Origin: Halocynthiibacter styelae
Lineage (GTDB): Bacteria > Pseudomonadota > Alphaproteobacteria > Rhodobacterales > Rhodobacteraceae
DNA: 64,000 nucleotides
Assembly (NCBI RefSeq): GCF_016123485.1
Contig: NZ_JADCKQ010000001.1
Location: forward strand, 248,001-312,000
Direction of reading: 5' to 3'
Position numbers and translations under genes: made by a program. The notes beneath the pieces are model-generated. The model had not been told where the DNA came from. It saw only the letters and a list, made by a program, of their open reading frames with translations, and searched no databases. Positions 17,491-26,897 of this stretch are shown piece after piece. Each line of letters starts with the position of its first letter. The stretch's first letter is position 1.

Positions 17491-20400
17491 ATGGCGAAAC
17501 ACTGGCAGGATATGCTTGCGCAGCATTGGGGTATCACGGCCGCGCTTAGCGGGCTTGATGGCGAATATGACCTGAATTTCAAAGCCGACAGCGGCCATGT
17601 TCTGAAAGTCATGCGTCCGGGTTGCGATAACGCCTTTATCGATATGCAGACCGGCGCGATTGATGCCGCACGCAAAGCCGATGCAGACCTGCCCCTGCCG
17701 GATGTCATCCCGACAAAATCCGGCGCCCTGTTTACAGAGATTGCCGATGAAAATGGTGAAATGCGCCTGTGCTGGGTTCTGTCCCTTGTGGCTGGCCGTC
17801 CCTGGGCTGATTTCCGTCCGCACACCGACGCCCTTGTTTGTGATCTCGGCGCAGCCAATGCCCGACTGACACAAGCCCTGTCCGGTTTTGAACATGCAGA
17901 ACTGCATCGTGACTTCAAGTGGGATCTGATGAAAGGCGCATGGGTCAAAGATGATCTGCAAACCATTGAAAATGAAAACCGCCGCGCGCTGATCTCTGAC
18001 ATCTGCAAGGGCTTTGATGCTGCCTTCCCAACCCTGCAGGCTTTGCCAAAGTCCGCCATCCACAATGATCTGAATGATTACAACATTCTGGTGTCCGGTT
18101 CCCTGACCGATGCGCCATCCATCACGGGGCTTATTGACTTTGGTGACATGTGCGCTGGCCCGCGGATTGTTGATCTGGCGATCACGGCAGCCTATGTGGT
18201 GCTGGGTGACGTTGATGCGGAAAAAGCCCTGGTGGCGCTGGTGCAGGGATATCATTCTGTGTCGCCACTCACGCCACAGGAAATTGACCTTCTCTGGCCG
18301 CTCCTGAAGATGCGCCTGGCAGTTTCGGTGGTCAATTCCACGCTGATGGCCATCGAAAACCCGGATGATCCTTATGTGACGATCTCTCAGGCGCCTGCCT
18401 GGAGCTTCCTTGAGAACCACGCTGTCAACGAAGGCCTGATCAACGCCCGCCTGCGCGCCGCCTGCGATCTGCCGGTTGTCGATGGTGCAGATCGTGTCAT
18501 GGCCTGGTTGAACTGCGAACGCGGTAACTTCGCGCCCGTCATGGGGGAAGGTCTGACAGATGCACCGATTGGATCGCTGTCGGTTGAGGCTTGCACAACC
18601 CCACAGAACCCGTTCGACATGCCGATTGCCGAGGCCGCGCATGTGGGTTGCGAATATGAAGAAGATGACGGCAAGGGCAGTTATAAAACCTGGCTTGGCA
18701 ATTATAACGAACCACGCCTTGTCTACACCGACCACGCCTTCCGCAAAGGCCCTTATAAGGCCAGCGACCGCCGCACCGTGCATCTGGCGATTGATGCTTT
18801 CGCCCCTGCTGGCCGCAAATTGCTTGCCCCCTGCGATGGCGAGGTTTTCTGCGCCGAATATCGTGCCGGGCATCTGGATTACGGCGGGGTGATCATCCTG
18901 AAGCACGAAACACCAGACGGTGATAACTTTTACACGCTGTACGGTCACCTGAACCCCGAGTTCCTCGAACGCCTGAAAGTCGGTGACAAGGTGGCAAAAG
19001 GCGATGCCTTCTGTGAACTTGGCGATCCGACACAAAACGGCGGTTGGGCACCCCATGTGCATTTCCAGCTGGCGCTGTCCACCGGTGGTATGGGCGAAGA
19101 CTGGCCCGGCGTGGGGGACCCGGATGAGATGTTCCTTTGGGAAGCACTTTGCCCGAACCCGGCCATGCTGATGAACCTCGATGATGATTATGCCCGCTGG
19201 GAACCCACCGATAAAGCAGAGGTTCAGGCGGATCGTGAGGCTTACTTCGGCAAGAACCTGAAGCTGTCTTATTCCAACCCGGCCATGCTGGTGCGCGGCT
19301 GGAAGCATCATATGTTTGATGAATGGGGTCGGCCTTATCTGGATGCCTATAACAATGTTCCGCATGTGGGCCACGCCCATCCCCGCATTCAGGCGGTGGC
19401 GGCGGATCAGCTGAAACGGATGAACTCAAACACCCGTTATCTGCATCCGGCACAGGTGGCTTTTGCGGAAAAGATCCGCTCTAAACTGCCGGATCCGCTG
19501 AATGTCTGTTTTTTCGTGAACTCCGGCACAGAGGCCAATGAACTTGCCCTGCGCCTGTCGCGTGCGGCCAGTGGGGCCAAAGGCATGGTCACGCCCAACC
19601 ACGGCTATCACGGCAACACTACCGGCGCGATCGACATTTCCGCCTATAAATTCAACGCCAAAGGCGGTGTTGGCCAGGCCGATTGGGTGGAGCTGGTTGA
19701 GGTTGCGGATGATTACAAAGGCAGCTTTAAGCGCGACGATCCGCATGCTGCACAGAAATACGCGGATCTGGTTGGCCTTTCGATTGCCAGTCTTCAGGCA
19801 AAGGGCCACGGCGTTGCAGGTTTCATCGCTGAAACCTTCCCTTCTGTCGGTGGTCAGATCATCCCGCCAAAAGGCTATCTGCCTGCGGTTTATGATAAAA
19901 TCCGGGCCGCTGGTGGCATTTGTATCGCGGACGAAGTTCAAACCGGCCTTGGCCGCCTGGGCGACTATTACTTTGCCTTTGAACATCAGGGCGCGGTGCC
20001 CGACATTGTGGTTCTGGGCAAACCCATTGGCAACGGTCACCCGCTGGGTGTGGTGATCACCACCCGTGAAATTGCCGATAAATTTGCTGAAGGCCCCGAA
20101 TATTTCTCTACCTTCGGCGGTTCCACCCTGTCCTGTCGCATGGGTAAGGAAGTGCTTGATATCGTTGATGATGAAGGCTTGCAGGAAAATTCGCGTATAC
20201 GCGGTGCTGAGCTACGGTCAGGGCTTAAAACCCTTATGGCGAAATATGATGTCATCGGTGACATTCGCGGCATGGGCCTGTTTATCGGCGTCGAACTGGT
20301 GACAGATCGTGCAACAAAAGAACCAGCCACGGATGCTGCGTCTTACGTGATCAACCGTCTGCGTGAACATCGTATCCTGACCGGTCGCGAAGGCCCGCAT

Positions 20401-20511
20401 GACAATATCCTCAAGATCCGCCCGCCTCTGACGATTGATGCGGAAGATATTGATATGCTGATTGGGGTGATGGATAAGGTCATGAAAGAAGTCACCTGTT
20501 TGATGGGGTAA
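17491..20511 (+). CDS. Three-domain fusion: APH-like phosphotransferase, M23 metallopeptidase and class III aminotransferase
   Basis: 1006 residues, SD GGGGG before the ATG. Residues 1-300 form an aminoglycoside-phosphotransferase/choline-kinase-like domain with H191-N-D (HNDLNDYN) and GLIDFGD. Residues about 420-560 form an M23 peptidase domain with all zinc ligands present: H431 and D435 (HLAID), and H522-V-H524. Residues about 590-1000 form a class III aminotransferase with NSGTEANE, a DEVQTGLGR segment and the PLP lysine K844 (LGKPIGNGHPLG). The C-terminal part resembles ethanolamine-phosphate phospho-lyase (AGXT2L1-type). Each domain looks catalytically intact. A kinase plus a PLP lyase or aminotransferase suggests phosphorylation then elimination or transamination of an amino alcohol or sugar; the peptidase role is unclear. 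The substrate is unknown. Confidence 0.9.
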   Translation: MAKHWQDMLAQHWGITAALSGLDGEYDLNFKADSGHVLKVMRPGCDNAFIDMQTGAIDAARKADADLPLPDVIPTKSGALFTEIADENGEMRLCWVLSLVAGRPWADFRPHTDALVCDLGAANARLTQALSGFEHAELHRDFKWDLMKGAWVKDDLQTIENENRRALISDICKGFDAAFPTLQALPKSAIHNDLNDYNILVSGSLTDAPSITGLIDFGDMCAGPRIVDLAITAAYVVLGDVDAEKALVALVQGYHSVSPLTPQEIDLLWPLLKMRLAVSVVNSTLMAIENPDDPYVTISQAPAWSFLENHAVNEGLINARLRAACDLPVVDGADRVMAWLNCERGNFAPVMGEGLTDAPIGSLSVEACTTPQNPFDMPIAEAAHVGCEYEEDDGKGSYKTWLGNYNEPRLVYTDHAFRKGPYKASDRRTVHLAIDAFAPAGRKLLAPCDGEVFCAEYRAGHLDYGGVIILKHETPDGDNFYTLYGHLNPEFLERLKVGDKVAKGDAFCELGDPTQNGGWAPHVHFQLALSTGGMGEDWPGVGDPDEMFLWEALCPNPAMLMNLDDDYARWEPTDKAEVQADREAYFGKNLKLSYSNPAMLVRGWKHHMFDEWGRPYLDAYNNVPHVGHAHPRIQAVAADQLKRMNSNTRYLHPAQVAFAEKIRSKLPDPLNVCFFVNSGTEANELALRLSRAASGAKGMVTPNHGYHGNTTGAIDISAYKFNAKGGVGQADWVELVEVADDYKGSFKRDDPHAAQKYADLVGLSIASLQAKGHGVAGFIAETFPSVGGQIIPPKGYLPAVYDKIRAAGGICIADEVQTGLGRLGDYYFAFEHQGAVPDIVVLGKPIGNGHPLGVVITTREIADKFAEGPEYFSTFGGSTLSCRMGKEVLDIVDDEGLQENSRIRGAELRSGLKTLMAKYDVIGDIRGMGLFIGVELVTDRATKEPATDAASYVINRLREHRILTGREGPHDNILKIRPPLTIDAEDIDMLIGVMDKVMKEVTCLMG

Positions 20512-20520
20512 ACAGTCTGA

Positions 20521-21495
20521 ATGGCGCATTCTGAATACATTCGGAAGCTGAACAATCTGAAACAACTTGAGGGGCGCCTTGCGCCTCTCATTGTCCATGC
20601 AAGCGATGAATGGCACGACCAGATCCTAAACGGAGAATGCGATTTCATTGAAAAGCTGGGCCCGACTGCAAAGGCACAAGGCTACAGATTTCTGCTGACC
20701 CATTTCAAATCAGATCTGTCTTACGGCGTTCGTGAAACCAACCATCTGCAAGTTTCAATAGGCCCGCGCCGCCTGGCTGGCAACCGCATGTATCACGCTT
20801 ACCCCAGCTACGTGCCCGGATTTTGGTACCTGGATAAGACGGGATATCACTGGAATTCTGGCGTCAGGCATATGAAGTATAATCCGGAACAGATCGATTT
20901 TCCCGCAGCAGAATACTTCTACAACGGTGTCAGCGGGTATTTTACACGCAACAATATTTCCTCAAGGCCTCAGAGCAACCGCAAAGAACTCAGCCCGGCC
21001 AGTGCCTTCATTCCACTGCAAAATATAGAGAAATACCCGAAAAAGGTACATTTTCTGACCAGTGAACAGATCATACGGACAACCTGCGCAACCGTTCCCG
21101 GCAAAGTATACGTCAAGCTACATCCGCTTCATAACGCGGAAGAACGCAACCGTTGGCGGGAATTCTGCGAAAGTATCCCTAACGCTGAAATTACAGATGC
21201 CAGCATTCACGATCTGATCGCCGCGTCTGAAATCATAGTGTCACAAAACTCTGCCGTGGGGTTTGAGGCGTTTATGTACCGTAAACCTGTCCTGACCTGT
21301 GCTGAATGTGACTTCCACCACGGCACATTAACCTGTCACACAACCGCGGAACTGGTTGAAAACCTGAGGCAGGCCAAATCACATTTCACAGACTTTCCCT
21401 TTGAAAAATTCTTCTACTGGTTTCTCGGGCAACAGATGCTGGAACCCCAAAAAGACGAATTCTCTGAACTGGCCTGGAAGAGATTGTTACCCTGA
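20521..21495 (+). CDS. Capsule-type glycosyltransferase-like protein (KpsC/KpsS-like C-terminal half)
   Basis: 324 residues. The C-terminal half (VYVKLHPLHN, then DLIAASEIIVSQNSAVGFEA and RKPVLTC) follows the GT-B donor-binding pattern of capsule Kdo-transferases KpsC/KpsS and related polysaccharide synthesis proteins: a K-x-H-P strand end, then a serine/asparagine-rich SQNSAVGFEA loop. The N-terminal half (residues 1-150) has no family I recognise. No signal peptide or membrane helix is seen, so it is probably cytosolic. It starts 9 bp after the fusion gene and may be co-transcribed. The transferred sugar is not predictable. Confidence 0.65.
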   Translation: MAHSEYIRKLNNLKQLEGRLAPLIVHASDEWHDQILNGECDFIEKLGPTAKAQGYRFLLTHFKSDLSYGVRETNHLQVSIGPRRLAGNRMYHAYPSYVPGFWYLDKTGYHWNSGVRHMKYNPEQIDFPAAEYFYNGVSGYFTRNNISSRPQSNRKELSPASAFIPLQNIEKYPKKVHFLTSEQIIRTTCATVPGKVYVKLHPLHNAEERNRWREFCESIPNAEITDASIHDLIAASEIIVSQNSAVGFEAFMYRKPVLTCAECDFHHGTLTCHTTAELVENLRQAKSHFTDFPFEKFFYWFLGQQMLEPQKDEFSELAWKRLLP

Positions 21496-21563
21496 CCACC
21501 TCTCCTCAGTTGACGCCCGCTTTTTCGCCCGCTACCAGTGCAAAAAGACGAAATGAGGCTTCC

Positions 21564-22427
21564 ATGCAGTATACTTCCGGCAAAGACTGGCTGAACGCTG
21601 AGAACAAACAGGTCATGCTGTTTGCCATGTCCGGCCTTGGGAAAACCTATATTTCCAATATGCTGCGGTCTTCCGGCGACTGGTTTCACTATTCCGTCGA
21701 TTACCGCATTGGCACGCGCTATATGGGCGAACATATCGTTGATAATTTCAAGCGTGAGGCTATGAAAACGCCGTTTCTGGCGGATCTTCTGCGGTCAGAC
21801 TCGATTTATATCGGTTCAAACATCACTTTTGAAAACCTGGCACCTCTATCCACCTATCTGGGCAAACCCGGCAACCCTGATCAGGGCGGCATCCCTTTTG
21901 ACGAATACCTGAAACGCCAGGACCAGCATCGGGGTGCTGAAATTGCATCCCTGTTGGATACCGCCCATTTCGTTGCGCGTTCCAAAGAGATCTACGGTTA
22001 CCAGAATTTCATCGGCGACAGCGGTGGTTCCATCTGCGAGGTCGTTGACCCACATGATGAAAATGATCCGGTTCTGAAAAGCCTGTCAGAAAATATGCTT
22101 CTGGTCTGGATCGAAGGATCGGACGATCATACCGAAGAACTGATCCGCCGCTTTGATAAAGCGCCCAAGCCGATGTATTATCAGCCTGAAATTCTAAAAT
22201 CGTCCTGGGATGAATATCTGAATGATAACAACGTCTCATCCGACGACGTTAATCCAGATGAATTCATTCGATGGGCCTACCGCCGCGCGGTCAGCCATCG
22301 TCAGCCACAGTATCGTGCTATGGCACAAAACTGGGGTGTAACCGTTTCCGCTAATGACGTGGCAAAGCTGCGCAATGAAAACGACTTTAACCAACTGATT
22401 GCCCAGGCTCTGGACGCGCGAATGTGA
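21564..22427 (+). CDS. P-loop ATPase of unknown role
   Basis: 287 residues from ATG 21564, preferred over the upstream codon at 21510 because TGAGG precedes it by the right distance. The protein has an early Walker A variant AMSGLGKT (about residues 20-27) followed by a VDYRIGTRYMGEH segment; a FIGDSGGSICEV segment with an acidic residue near 150-160 may serve as Walker B. No transferase or helicase motif is visible. It resembles kinase-like P-loop proteins that are conserved next to metA in Rhodobacterales, as far as I recall. It could phosphorylate a small molecule; that is a guess. Confidence 0.65.
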   Translation: MQYTSGKDWLNAENKQVMLFAMSGLGKTYISNMLRSSGDWFHYSVDYRIGTRYMGEHIVDNFKREAMKTPFLADLLRSDSIYIGSNITFENLAPLSTYLGKPGNPDQGGIPFDEYLKRQDQHRGAEIASLLDTAHFVARSKEIYGYQNFIGDSGGSICEVVDPHDENDPVLKSLSENMLLVWIEGSDDHTEELIRRFDKAPKPMYYQPEILKSSWDEYLNDNNVSSDDVNPDEFIRWAYRRAVSHRQPQYRAMAQNWGVTVSANDVAKLRNENDFNQLIAQALDARM

Positions 22428-22495
22428 TGGGGCCGCGACTTGTTCGCAATGCCCCCATGTCATATTTTCAAACTATCCATGCCTGAGGTCACAGA

Positions 22496-23422
22496 ATGCC
22501 TATCAAGATTCCATCCACCCTGCCCGCCTATAAAGTCCTTTCAGAAGAAGGCGTTATGGTCATGGGTGAAGGTCGCGCTGCCAATCAGGACATTCGTCCG
22601 CTGAAGATTGCGCTGCTCAATCTGATGCCGAAGAAAATCCAGACAGAAAATCAATTTGCCCGCCTGATCGGTGCGACACCGCTGCAGATTGATCTGCATC
22701 TGATCCGGATGTCTGAACATCAGACCAGAAACACCGCCGCCGAACATATGGAAGAATTTTACCGTCCCTTCAGTGACGTCAAAAACGAGAAATTCGATGG
22801 GCTGATCATCACCGGCGCGCCGATCGAACATCTCCCCTTTCCGGATGTGACTTACTGGAAGGAACTGATGGAAGTCTTTGAATGGACACAGACAAATGTG
22901 CATTCCACTTTTGGCGTCTGCTGGGGCGGTATGGCCATGATCAACCACTTCCATGGTGTGAAAAAACATATGTTGGATCACAAAGCGTTTGGCTGTTTCA
23001 AGCACCACAACCTTGATTGTACCTCGCCCTACCTGCGGGGGTTTTCGGATGAATGTGTGATACCTGTCAGCCGCTGGACGGAAATGCATCAGGATGAAAT
23101 CGACACAGCCCCGGGCCTGCGAACGCTGCTGTCCTCGGATAAATCCGGCCCTTGCCTCGTTGAGGATCCGGATCATCGTGCGCTTTATATCTTTAACCAT
23201 CTGGAATATGACAGCGACACGTTGAAACAGGAATATGACCGGGATGTTGCCAATGGCACCCCGATCAACGTGCCTGACAACTATTATCCCGATGATGATC
23301 CCAGCCAGCCGCCCCGCAATCGCTGGCGCAGCCACGCGCATTTGCTTTATGGCAACTGGATCAATGAGATCTATCAGACCACAGAATATGACATGTCAAA
23401 AATCGGAAGCGGGCAAAGCTAA
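22496..23422 (+). CDS. metA: Homoserine O-acyltransferase MetA (probably acetyl-specific)
   Basis: 308 residues of the MetA/HTS family, first committed step of methionine synthesis. The nucleophile is C142 in [10 protein letters not shown]. The catalytic His and Glu lie in the FNHLEYD segment. Residue 111 is Glu ([10 protein letters not shown]). In this family Glu111 goes with acetyl-CoA use and Gly111 (as in E. coli TGAPLG) with succinyl-CoA, so the product is more likely O-acetylhomoserine despite the usual 'succinyltransferase' label. A short hairpin (GGGGC...GCCCC, about 22430-22456) sits in the 68-base leader; I found no SAM riboswitch. Confidence 0.95.
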   Translation: MPIKIPSTLPAYKVLSEEGVMVMGEGRAANQDIRPLKIALLNLMPKKIQTENQFARLIGATPLQIDLHLIRMSEHQTRNTAAEHMEEFYRPFSDVKNEKFDGLIITGAPIEHLPFPDVTYWKELMEVFEWTQTNVHSTFGVCWGGMAMINHFHGVKKHMLDHKAFGCFKHHNLDCTSPYLRGFSDECVIPVSRWTEMHQDEIDTAPGLRTLLSSDKSGPCLVEDPDHRALYIFNHLEYDSDTLKQEYDRDVANGTPINVPDNYYPDDDPSQPPRNRWRSHAHLLYGNWINEIYQTTEYDMSKIGSGQS

Positions 23423-23482
23423 GCCCGGTTCTTGCCACCACCCCGCTGACACCGCATAAAGGGTCAAGTGACGGAGGTTAAC

Positions 23483-24361
23483 ATGACAGACAATCTGCCT
23501 TTTGATGGTGCCATCAGCCGGTTTTTTCAGGAAGAAGCCCCGGCTGATGTGCGGGATGCAATCAGGAATGGCGGTAAAAAGGACATTCTGTCTGACAGCT
23601 ATCCTTACGACAAGCAGATGTCCCGTTCCGACTATGAAGACCGGATGGAAGCCTTGCAGGTCGAACTGGTCAAACTGCTTGCGCATCTGAAAGAATGCGG
23701 CGCACGGGTTGCGGTGGTTTTTGAAGGACGTGATGCTGCCGGGAAAGGCGGAACAATCAAACGCTTACGAGAAAATCTTAATCCAAGATCCGCCAATATT
23801 GTTGCCCTTTCAAAACCCAGCGACCGGGAAGCCGGGCAATGGTATTTTCAGCGCTACGTTCAACATCTGCCCACCGCCGGTGAACTCGTGATGTTTGACC
23901 GTTCCTGGTATAATCGTGGCGTGGTTGAAAAAGTCTTTGGCTTTTGTGAACACGATGATCGTGAACGTTTCTTTGATCAGCTACCTGGATTTGAAAAACA
24001 GATCACATCAGAGGGCATTCATCTGTTCAAATTCTGGCTGAATGTCGGGCGTGCGGAACAGTTAAATCGCTTTCTGAAACGTGAAAAAGATCCTTTAAAG
24101 CAATGGAAACTCAGCTGGATTGATGTTGAAGGGTTGAAAAAATGGGATGCCTATTCCGCCGCCATTCAGGAAACTTTCACACGCAGTCACAGCGCTGATG
24201 CGCCCTGGACCGTGATCCGCAGCGACGACAAGAAACGCGCACGTCTGGCCGTGATTGAACATATCCTGCGCAATATGGAGTACGCAGGTAAAAACCCCAA
24301 TGCCATCCAGGCCCCTGATGACAAAATCTGCGGCACGCCAGAGATTTGGGACGCCGGCTGA
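23483..24361 (+). CDS. ppk2: Polyphosphate kinase 2 family protein
   Basis: 292 residues from ATG 23483, which follows GGAGG; a GTG at 23468 is less likely since it contains that SD. PPK2 class I marks are present: Walker [16 protein letters not shown], a lid region with [12 protein letters not shown]-like sequence, and Walker [15 protein letters not shown]. These enzymes move phosphate between polyphosphate and nucleoside di- or triphosphates. With the Ppx/GppA gene at 12.3 kb this genome can both use and degrade polyphosphate. The stop touches the ATG of the TetR gene (TGAATG), implying coupled translation. Confidence 0.93.
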   Translation: MTDNLPFDGAISRFFQEEAPADVRDAIRNGGKKDILSDSYPYDKQMSRSDYEDRMEALQVELVKLLAHLKECGARVAVVFEGRDAAGKGGTIKRLRENLNPRSANIVALSKPSDREAGQWYFQRYVQHLPTAGELVMFDRSWYNRGVVEKVFGFCEHDDRERFFDQLPGFEKQITSEGIHLFKFWLNVGRAEQLNRFLKREKDPLKQWKLSWIDVEGLKKWDAYSAAIQETFTRSHSADAPWTVIRSDDKKRARLAVIEHILRNMEYAGKNPNAIQAPDDKICGTPEIWDAG

Positions 24362-24982
24362 ATGGTCAAAAAACGCGGATATCATCACGGCAACCTGCGC
24401 ATGGCGTTAGTTGAAGCTGCGCTTTCCCTGATTGAGGAGAAAGGACCGACAGGTTTCACTCTGTCAGAAGCGGCCAAACGCGCAGGCGTCACCCCTGCCG
24501 CTGTTTATCGTCACTTTGAAGGCCGTGAGGATCTGATCGCAGAAGCCGCCCGTCAGGGATATGAGATTTTCGCAGATCTGCTTGAATACGCCTGGGAAAA
24601 AGGTGATGTCAGCGATCTTGCGCGATTTGAATCAGTTGGGCGTGCCTATCTGGCGTTTGCCCGCCGCTATCCAGGGCATTATGTGGCGATGTTTGAAAGT
24701 GGGATCCATGTGAACCGCTCACCTCTGCTTGCTGAAGTGTCCGCGCGCGCAATGGGCATCATGGAAAAAGCCGCAGACCGGCTTATCGCGCATATTCCAC
24801 CTGAAAAACGCCCGCCCGCCCGAATGTTTTCAGCCCATATCCGGGCGATGTCTCACGGTGTCGTTGAACTATTCGCGCGGAATGCCCCGGGAACTGCATC
24901 CCCGTTTTCGCCAGAGGACTTACTGGAAAGCGGGATTGGCGTGTATCTCAGGGGGCTTGGTCTGATTGATCCGGATCACTAA
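24362..24982 (+). CDS. TetR/AcrR family transcriptional regulator
   Basis: 206 residues. The N-terminal helix-turn-helix is clear: TLSEAAKRAGVTPAAVYRHFEGREDLI (about residues 36-62). The C-terminal ligand-binding domain looks like the WHG/TetR_C_33 type. It begins directly at the ppk2 stop, so it may be co-expressed with ppk2 and possibly control it. Its 3' end overlaps the convergent membrane-protein gene by 35 bp. Confidence 0.9.
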   Translation: MVKKRGYHHGNLRMALVEAALSLIEEKGPTGFTLSEAAKRAGVTPAAVYRHFEGREDLIAEAARQGYEIFADLLEYAWEKGDVSDLARFESVGRAYLAFARRYPGHYVAMFESGIHVNRSPLLAEVSARAMGIMEKAADRLIAHIPPEKRPPARMFSAHIRAMSHGVVELFARNAPGTASPFSPEDLLESGIGVYLRGLGLIDPDH

Positions 24983-25472
24983 CGCGCGGTTTTCTCAGTT
25001 TTTGCAGGGCAGCACGCCATATATCACCTGGCAATGGCAGACCCAGCCAGGTCGTGATCACTGCACTGATGTAGCCGATCAACCAGACTGCGCCAATCAC
25101 CAGACACAGCACAAAATAGGCAAGAATTGCAGCGCCAGCCCCTTCTGACGGGGTCAGAATGAAAAACTGCAAGGCCAGCCCAAGAAGAAAGCCACTGCTG
25201 AAACAGGCGAGCATTCGGGAAATGCTGTGACGTTCAATCACGGCATCCACGGGCTGCAACATCAACACACCGGCAAAAACACCTGAACGCAGTCCGGATG
25301 CAAGGTTCCGCATCGCATCTGAATAGTCTGGGCCTGAAAACGAGCGGATCAGCGCTTCTGCGACTGACGCTGCGAAAACAGCCAATATGACAGATGCAAA
25401 CAATCGGGCAAACGCATCCTGCCGCCGCTGTTCCGGTTCTTTTCTGGCAAGGATCATATCATCATCAAACAT
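24948..25472 (-). CDS. Hypothetical membrane protein with about four transmembrane segments
   Basis: 174 residues, no family recognised. The N-terminus is charged (DDDMILARKEPEQRRQ), then hydrophobic helices near residues 24-45, 62-80, 90-108 and 118-145, and a basic, proline-rich tail. It overlaps the 3' end of the TetR gene by 35 bp. The 264 bases upstream (to rpsI) contain the rpsI terminator and a small hairpin AACCTTT-AACA-AAAGGT (25532-25549) and no other gene. Confidence 0.7.
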   Translation of the reverse strand: MFDDDMILARKEPEQRRQDAFARLFASVILAVFAASVAEALIRSFSGPDYSDAMRNLASGLRSGVFAGVLMLQPVDAVIERHSISRMLACFSSGFLLGLALQFFILTPSEGAGAAILAYFVLCLVIGAVWLIGYISAVITTWLGLPLPGDIWRAALQKLRKPRVSDPDQSDQAP

Positions 25473-25681
25473 ATATCGGGTCTAACTTCGAAATATGGAA
25501 AAATTGGGTCAAACCCGGTCGAAAATAGCGATAACCTTTAACAAAAGGTCAGCAAAGACCGCAACGCAGGTCTATTGTTTCCAAATGCGCGCAAGTTCAA
25601 TTCTGCTGACGTATTATTCGCATAATTCCCCCTGACACTAAGGCACCTGACCAACAGAACCGGCTTGAGGAACGAATCGAA

Positions 25682-25707
25682 AAGGGCCCGCAAAACTGCG
25701 AGCCCTT
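25682..25707 (-). terminator. Terminator of the rplM-rpsI operon
   Basis: On the minus strand, AAGGGCTCGCA - GTTT - TGCGGGCCCTT with one G-U pair, followed by TTTC. It lies 30 bp after the rpsI stop. Confidence 0.8.
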
Positions 25708-25736
25708 GAAAATGTATCGGTAAAAACCGGAAGCGA

Positions 25737-26216
25737 TTAACGCTTGGAGAACTGGAAGGAACGACGCGCTTTGCGCTTACCGAACTTCTTACGTTCAACA
25801 ACACGAGAGTCACGTGTCAGGAAGCCAGCGGCTTTCAGTGGTGCGCGCAGGGAGGGTTCATAAAGCTGCAGAGCTTTAGAAATACCATGCTTCACAGCGC
25901 CCGCCTGACCCGTCAGACCGCCACCTTTAACAGTTGCGTAAACGTCGAATTCGCCTTCAACACCAGCAACTTGCATAGGCTGACGCAGGATCAGCTGCAG
26001 CACCGGGCGTGCAAAGTAAACGTCCTGGTCTTTGCCATTCACAACCACTTTGCCGGAACCTGGTTTGATCCAGACACGGGCAACAGCGTCTTTACGCTTA
26101 CCAGTTGCATAAGAACGACCCAGTTCGTCACGAACAGGCTCACGCGGGGCAGCAACTTCCACTGCGCCTTCAGCAACAGTGTTCAGCTCATCCAGAGATT
26201 TGATTTCGTCAGTCAT
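25737..26216 (-). CDS. rpsI: 30S ribosomal protein S9
   Basis: 159 residues. The N-terminal 28 residues are an acidic, alphaproteobacterial extension. The S9 core starts with [18 protein letters not shown] and ends with the invariant tail QFSKR, whose basic end reaches the P-site tRNA. It follows rplM by 2 bp, the standard L13-S9 operon. Confidence 0.98.
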   Translation of the reverse strand: MTDEIKSLDELNTVAEGAVEVAAPREPVRDELGRSYATGKRKDAVARVWIKPGSGKVVVNGKDQDVYFARPVLQLILRQPMQVAGVEGEFDVYATVKGGGLTGQAGAVKHGISKALQLYEPSLRAPLKAAGFLTRDSRVVERKKFGKRKARRSFQFSKR

Positions 26217-26218
26217 GA

Positions 26219-26680
26219 TCAGCTCCGGGTGTTTTTCTTGTTCATGGATTTCACATCCAGAACTTCGGGCTTCTGTGCTTCCTGGCCGTGCTCGGCACCG
26301 GCATAGACGCGCAGGTTGGTCATTTGCTTGCGGGACAGCTTGCCGCCTGGCAGCATGCGCTGAACAGCTTTGGTCACAACACGCTCTGGGTGTTCACCCT
26401 CGAGGATCTGACCAGCAGTACGGGACTTGATGCCGCCTGGATGGCCAGTGTGCCAGTAGTAGTTCTTGTCCGTGCGTTTTTTGCCGGTCAGCTGGATTTT
26501 GTCCGCATTGATCACGATGACATTGTCACCCATGTCCATGTGCGGAGTGAAAGACGCCTTGTGCTTACCGCGCAGACGCATGGCAATGATCGAAGCAAGA
26601 CGGCCCAGAACAACGCCTTCAGCGTCGATCAGGATCCATTTCTTGTCGATATCTGCCGGAGTCGCAGAGAAAGTTTTCAT
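26219..26680 (-). CDS. rplM: 50S ribosomal protein L13
   Basis: 153 residues with the L13 marks [16 protein letters not shown] near the N-terminus, [17 protein letters not shown] and a [15 protein letters not shown] segment. First gene of the rplM-rpsI operon. Expression is likely driven from the promoter-like sequence at 26747-26772. Confidence 0.98.
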   Translation of the reverse strand: MKTFSATPADIDKKWILIDAEGVVLGRLASIIAMRLRGKHKASFTPHMDMGDNVIVINADKIQLTGKKRTDKNYYWHTGHPGGIKSRTAGQILEGEHPERVVTKAVQRMLPGGKLSRKQMTNLRVYAGAEHGQEAQKPEVLDVKSMNKKNTRS

Positions 26681-26746
26681 GGTTTAACCCTTAGTTAAGG
26701 CCAAATGGCCCGTTCGGGGGGATCCCCCGGAATTCGATGTTGGGGT

Positions 26747-26772
26747 TTTATACGCATCTGGCGCACAGTCAA
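26747..26772 (-). promoter_or_regulatory. Putative promoter of rplM-rpsI
   Basis: On the minus strand CTTGACT (26773-26767) is followed after 14 bases by TATAAA (26752-26747). The -35 is close to the alphaproteobacterial CTTGAC, but the spacer is shorter than the usual 16-18, so the exact -10 may differ. The sequence lies 67 bp before the ATG, in an AT-rich stretch. Confidence 0.45.
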
Positions 26773-26852
26773 GTGCAGTAAGGTTAAATTAATTGTTTGT
26801 TTTCAACGCTTTGCAAAATAGGTATAAATATACCCCACATCTTATCCCCAGC

Positions 26853-26876
26853 CAGACGGGCATTTACCCCCGTCTG
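26853..26876. terminator. Hairpin downstream of the sulfide oxidation pair
   Basis: CAGACGGG (26853-26860), 8-base loop, CCCGTCTG (26869-26876), a perfect 8-bp stem. There is no T-run, so it is a terminator or RNA stabiliser only by position, 22 bp after the stop of the DUF5368-like gene. Confidence 0.4.
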
Positions 26877-26897
26877 ACCGGATTGTTCTGCTTTACC

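Noticed and set aside
17458-19380. 640-codon open frame on the minus strand
   Set aside because: It is antisense to the fusion enzyme gene; the sense strand has clear family motifs and the antisense product has none.
22428-22495. SAM-II-type riboswitch upstream of metA
   Set aside because: A hairpin is present but the conserved SAM-II core and its pseudoknot partner could not be found. A covariance-model search would settle it.
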